Positions 16,339 to 18,837 of a stretch of DNA of 18,837 bases are shown here, piece by piece. The notes under the pieces were generated by a model. It saw nothing but the letters and a program-made list of their open reading frames with translations, did no database searches and was not told where the DNA came from. The DNA is from CAYSHJ01 sp964589725 (GTDB lineage Bacteria; Planctomycetota; Planctomycetia; Planctomycetales; Planctomycetaceae). The stretch covers positions 1 to 18,837 of the forward strand of contig CAZPUJ010000140.1 in NCBI GenBank assembly GCA_964589725.1, given 5' to 3'. Position 1 is the first letter of the stretch. Each line of letters starts with the position of its first letter. Position numbers and translations under genes: made by a program.

Positions 16339-16392
16339 AGGGTTGAGGTGTGAAGGAGCTTGCTCCGTCCGCCTCAACCCTTCTCTTTTTTT
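16339..16392 (+). terminator. Strong intrinsic terminator after the lipoprotein gene
   Basis: AGGGTTGAGG (16339-16348) pairs perfectly with CCTCAACCCT (16372-16381). A small inner stem GGAG/CTCC sits in the loop, and a T-rich run with seven consecutive T follows (16386-16392). It ends plus-strand transcription ahead of the convergent ketoacyl synthase gene. Confidence 0.9.
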
Positions 16393-16476
16393 GTGACACG
16401 ATCAGCAGTCAAGCGCGACGCGCCCGCGAGGGATGTCAGCCGATGCTGCTCGCAGGCGCATGAGGCTTGTGTTGGA

Positions 16477-17772
16477 CTACGATGCAGCGTGCAACAGCAC
16501 CGCCGCGCTTTGGCCCATTGAGGTGCGGCTCACTTTGAGCGCGGTCGGAATCGTCAAGCGATGCGGCTCGCCGTGGACAACGCGAAGGAGACAGCGCGGA
16601 TCGGGCGTCTCGTAATTGAGCGTCATTGGCAACTCGCCGTGTCGCAAAGCCAACAAACTACCGGCGAGTTCAACGGCTCCCGAGCCGCAGTCGAATTGGC
16701 CAAAGTAGCTCTTCAGTGCAGTGACCGGAATGCGACTCGCGTCATTGCCCAGCGCCCTGTGAAACGCGCGCGCCTCAATCAAGTCATCGACCTGAGTGCT
16801 CTTGCCGTGGGCGTTGATGTGGCCGATATCCCGTGGTTCCAGACCCGCTTGACGGAGCGCGGCTTGAATGGCTCGCACAAGTCCTCGACCGGCAGCGGCC
16901 TCGCCGTCGTTACGGCCATCGCAGCCAGAGCAAACGGCGAGAATCTCAGCGTGAATGCGAGCGCCTCGTTGCTGAGCATGTTCAAACCGTTCGATGATGA
17001 ACGCTCCGGCTCCTTCTCCGACGATCGTGCCGTCGCGACGGAGATCGAACGGGCGACAAATCCGCTCTGGAGCGTCGTCGCGATGCGAAAGACCTTCAAA
17101 CAAGTGGAACTTGGCGACGTCGACCGGTTGCGTGTGCGAACTGCTGGCGCCCACGATCATGCAGTCGGCGACACCGCGTTCGATGCACGAGACCGCTTCC
17201 GCCAAGGCCAGCAAGGCCGACGAATCGCGCGCCGTGATCGTGTTGTTCGGACCGCGAGCGTCGAACTCAATCGACACATGGCTGGCGGGCATGTTCGGCA
17301 GTTGTCGCAACAGCCACAGTGGGGCGATGTGGCTCATAGCTTCAGCGTCGAAGCGGTCAAAGTGGAACTGCTGGTCCGCACCGCGGCAATGCAACGCCGC
17401 TTCGGCCAGTTCTTGCGGAGTGGTCGTCATCCGACCGGCCCCAAAGATGACACCAAGCCGATCGGGATCGACGGAACCAACCTGCAAGCCGGCGTCCTGC
17501 ATGGCCTGAGCCGCCGCCGAAACCCCCAACTGGATGTCCCGCGACATCGCCTTGATGAGCCGCTTGCTCGAGAGATGCTCTTCGGGCAGAAAGTCGCGCA
17601 CCTCAGCCGCGAACCGCGAAGGGATGTCCGAATCCGCCAAAGATGAGTGGAATCCCACGCCTGAACGCCCGCGTCGCAGGCTGTCCCAAAAAACGTCAGT
17701 CCCCACACCAATCGGCGAAACGACCCCCAGCCCGGAAATAACAACACGAGTGCCTTGCGACACAGCCGTCAT
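16477..17772 (-). CDS. Beta-ketoacyl-ACP synthase homologue lacking catalytic residues (KS-beta/chain-length-factor-like)
   Basis: A 431-residue thiolase-fold protein of FabF-like length. The ATG at 17772 has AGGGGA about 8 nt upstream; a GTG at 17805 would add 11 residues. The family frame is clear: VVISGLGVVSPIGVG, NMPASHVSIEFDARGP, RPFDLRRDGTIVGEGAGAFIIE, INAHGKSTQVDD and KSYFGQFDCGSGAVE. In FabF the nucleophile lies in ATACTSG; the gap-free equivalent here is TARDSSA, with Asp (D183 from ATG 17772) in the Cys position. The first catalytic His is kept (NAHG, H322), but the second, in KSxxGH, is Gln (Q359). The C-terminal GFGGTN loop is also replaced (TSMGQSA). It therefore should not carry out normal condensation. 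It could be a chain-length factor partner, a structural subunit or a repurposed binding protein. No active partner KS or ACP gene is in the window. Confidence 0.88.
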   Translation of the reverse strand: MTAVSQGTRVVISGLGVVSPIGVGTDVFWDSLRRGRSGVGFHSSLADSDIPSRFAAEVRDFLPEEHLSSKRLIKAMSRDIQLGVSAAAQAMQDAGLQVGSVDPDRLGVIFGAGRMTTTPQELAEAALHCRGADQQFHFDRFDAEAMSHIAPLWLLRQLPNMPASHVSIEFDARGPNNTITARDSSALLALAEAVSCIERGVADCMIVGASSSHTQPVDVAKFHLFEGLSHRDDAPERICRPFDLRRDGTIVGEGAGAFIIERFEHAQQRGARIHAEILAVCSGCDGRNDGEAAAGRGLVRAIQAALRQAGLEPRDIGHINAHGKSTQVDDLIEARAFHRALGNDASRIPVTALKSYFGQFDCGSGAVELAGSLLALRHGELPMTLNYETPDPRCLLRVVHGEPHRLTIPTALKVSRTSMGQSAAVLLHAAS

Positions 17773-17801
17773 AGCGTGTCCCCTGTGCCTGACCCGAAAC
17801 T

Positions 17802-17972
17802 TCACGACACCAACGACTTGCCGGCATTTAAATCACCGGCAAACCGCTCAGTCGCTGAAGCCCACTCACCGACGACTCGGATTCCGTCGTCCTCGAAGAG
17901 AATCGCATCCGCAGACGCAACCCCAGCCTCTTCAAAGAACCTCGGTGATCCGATCCCTACGTCTACAATTCG
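17802..17972 (-). pseudogene. Possible small gene or gene remnant upstream of the ketoacyl synthase
   Basis: A 56-codon open stretch with strong coding-like pattern (many G-first codons) reads VDVGIGSPRFFEEAGVAS then ADAILFEDDGIRVVGEW and ends at a TGA overlapping the alternative GTG start of the synthase (GTGA). It has no ATG, GTG or TTG near its beginning. An ATG in another frame (17995) reads MAGNFPGDEL to a stop and would join it by a one-base change. I do not recognise the family. It may be a frameshifted gene, a decayed 3' end, or chance. Confidence 0.22.
17818..17842. repeat. Short inverted repeat upstream of the ketoacyl synthase
   Basis: TTGCCGG and CCGGCAA flank an 11-nt AT-rich centre containing TTTAAAT, about 45 bp before the ATG at 17772. 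The form is that of a dyad operator or small hairpin, but a chance palindrome is possible. Confidence 0.35.
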
Positions 17973-18218
17973 TCACCCGGAAAGTTCCCAGCCATCCGAG
18001 TGCGCGAACCAAAACCAGTTTCTGGGAGTCCCACCTCAGGCCAATTTTACAATCGGCTTAACCGGACCCCCCCCATCAGAGGGATCTGATTTCACCGAGG
18101 CCGGCCGTGAGTGTCAAGCAGAATGTCAGAATGCTCCTGATATCGCTGCTCGTGATGCCAACACCGGCCGAGGCCAGCCAGCTTCCAGGGGGTCAGCGCC
18201 AACGTCGAAACTCTGCAC

Positions 18219-18837
18219 TCACGCTCGCTCGGCAAGTTCCAGGAACCGTGCCACTTTCGCCTCGATGACATCCAGGCTTTTGTGCCAGAAGGCGGGACGA
18301 GTGAGGTCATAGCCGAGTGTTCCTTGAACGGCGTCTTCGGCGAGTTCGCAGCCGGTGGCGATCAACAGGTCGCGATAGCGTAACGGAAAATCGCCGGCGA
18401 ACTCTTTGGCCAGGGCGAACGCACCCAGCGACAACAAATAGCCAAACGTGTACGGAAAGTTGTAGAACGGCAAACCGGAAATGTAGAAGTGCAGCTTGGA
18501 AACCCAAAAACGCGGGTTCCAGCCGTCGTCGGCGAGGGCATTGAGGTACGCCTCCTTCTGCGCCGCGAGCATCAACTCGCACAACCGAGCCGCGCTGACT
18601 TCGCCGTTTCGGCGTTCCAGATGAAAACCGTCCTCGAACACGAACCGTGCGTGAATGTTCATCAAGAAAGCGACTGCGTCAGACAGCATGTTGTCCAGCA
18701 GCTTGAGTTCGTCCGCCTGTGACTTCGCCGCGCGAAGTTGCTGCTCGCCCAAAACCGCTTCGGCGAACGTGGACGCCGTCTCGGCGAGGTTCATCGGGTA
18801 ATCCTGCAAGAAGAACGGCCGGTCGCGCAGCACGTGC
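18219..18837 (-). CDS. M3 family oligoendopeptidase F, C-terminal part (5'-partial)
   Basis: The frame is open to the window edge (preceding residues read HV before LRDRPFFL), so this is the last 205 or so residues of a protein normally about 550-600 long. The piece matches the PepF/M3B C-terminal half: DYPMNLAETASTFAEAVL, LLDNMLSDAVAFLMNIHARFVFEDGFH, FYNFPYTFGYLLSLGAFALAKE and GYDLTRPAFWHKSLDVIEAKVARFLELAE. These helices line the peptide channel, with the Tyr/His-containing FYNFPYTFGYL segment near the active site. The zinc motif HExGH should lie just upstream, outside the window. The enzyme degrades short peptides in the cytosol. No signal peptide can be judged. It is the first gene of a minus-strand pair with the ketoacyl synthase, 446 bp apart. 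Confidence 0.9.
   Translation of the reverse strand, partial: HVLRDRPFFLQDYPMNLAETASTFAEAVLGEQQLRAAKSQADELKLLDNMLSDAVAFLMNIHARFVFEDGFHLERRNGEVSAARLCELMLAAQKEAYLNALADDGWNPRFWVSKLHFYISGLPFYNFPYTFGYLLSLGAFALAKEFAGDFPLRYRDLLIATGCELAEDAVQGTLGYDLTRPAFWHKSLDVIEAKVARFLELAERA

Larger units (their letters stand above)
17773..18218. other. Intergenic region between ketoacyl synthase and PepF genes
   Basis: About 445 bp without a convincing intact gene. Besides the possible remnant at 17802-17972, it contains a 7-bp inverted repeat (17818-17824 with 17836-17842), a run of eight C (18067-18074) and directly beside it a short perfect hairpin ATCAGA/TCTGAT (18075-18090). None has a T-tract on the minus strand. 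Confidence 0.45.

Noticed and set aside
16561..17646. A 361-codon plus-strand frame opposite the ketoacyl synthase
   Set aside because: The minus strand carries clear thiolase-fold motifs over the same span; the plus translation has none.
18075..18090. Hairpin ATCAGA/TCTGAT as a PepF terminator
   Set aside because: The stem is only 6 bp and on the minus strand it is followed by sequence without a T-run, so an intrinsic terminator is not supported.
1..18837. CRISPR arrays, tRNA or rRNA genes, insertion sequences, phage genes
   Set aside because: No regular spaced repeats, cloverleaf or rRNA-like stretches, transposase or integrase motifs were seen on either strand by eye.

Overview
The window looks like chromosomal DNA from a planctomycete (phylum Planctomycetota, probably order Planctomycetales). 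This rests on the mix of gene families: a giant WD40 plus leucine-rich-repeat protein with proline-rich linkers, an FHA-Ser/Thr kinase, a DUF1571 protein, and small lineage-type exported proteins of unknown role. High-GC composition, frequent non-ATG starts, and short dispersed palindromic repeats of the kind I remember from planctomycete genomes agree with it. The species cannot be named from the sequence alone.

Layout. Positions 1-5451 (+) hold the 3' part of a WD40/LRR gene whose start lies outside the window. It is followed by a small toxin-antitoxin-like pair (5584-6206, +, ATGA overlap, PIN-domain toxin) and an FHA-kinase gene (6279-7574, +). A perfect 23-bp inverted repeat (7708-7770) separates these from a convergent minus-strand block. 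In transcription order that block is DUF1571 protein (13236-12391, with its own intrinsic terminator), panC, lgt, an ECF sigma factor, a MutT/Nudix-like protein and an exported YbjN-like protein. A divergent plus-strand block follows: a membrane-anchored hypothetical protein (13719), scpB (14527) and a small lipoprotein (15687), closed by a strong terminator at 16339-16392. The right end is minus-strand again: a beta-ketoacyl-ACP synthase homologue (16477-17772) and the C-terminal third of a PepF-type M3 peptidase running off the edge.

How the genes work together. Several are housekeeping: PanC (pantothenate, hence CoA and ACP arms), Lgt (lipoprotein lipidation), ScpB (chromosome condensation), and PepF (peptide turnover). 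panC and lgt are separated by only 22 bp and are probably co-transcribed. The kinase and sigma factor are regulatory, but no partner anti-sigma or substrate is obvious nearby.

No complete new multi-gene system is evident. The strongest oddities are: (1) the ketoacyl synthase homologue has lost its nucleophilic Cys and one catalytic His, so it is probably a chain-length-factor-like or otherwise non-condensing paralogue; (2) Lgt carries what looks like a duplication of its N-terminal membrane module; (3) a dispersed repeat family occurs both as an intergenic palindrome and in frame inside the WD40 gene; (4) a Lys/Glu-rich insert interrupts the WD40 array.
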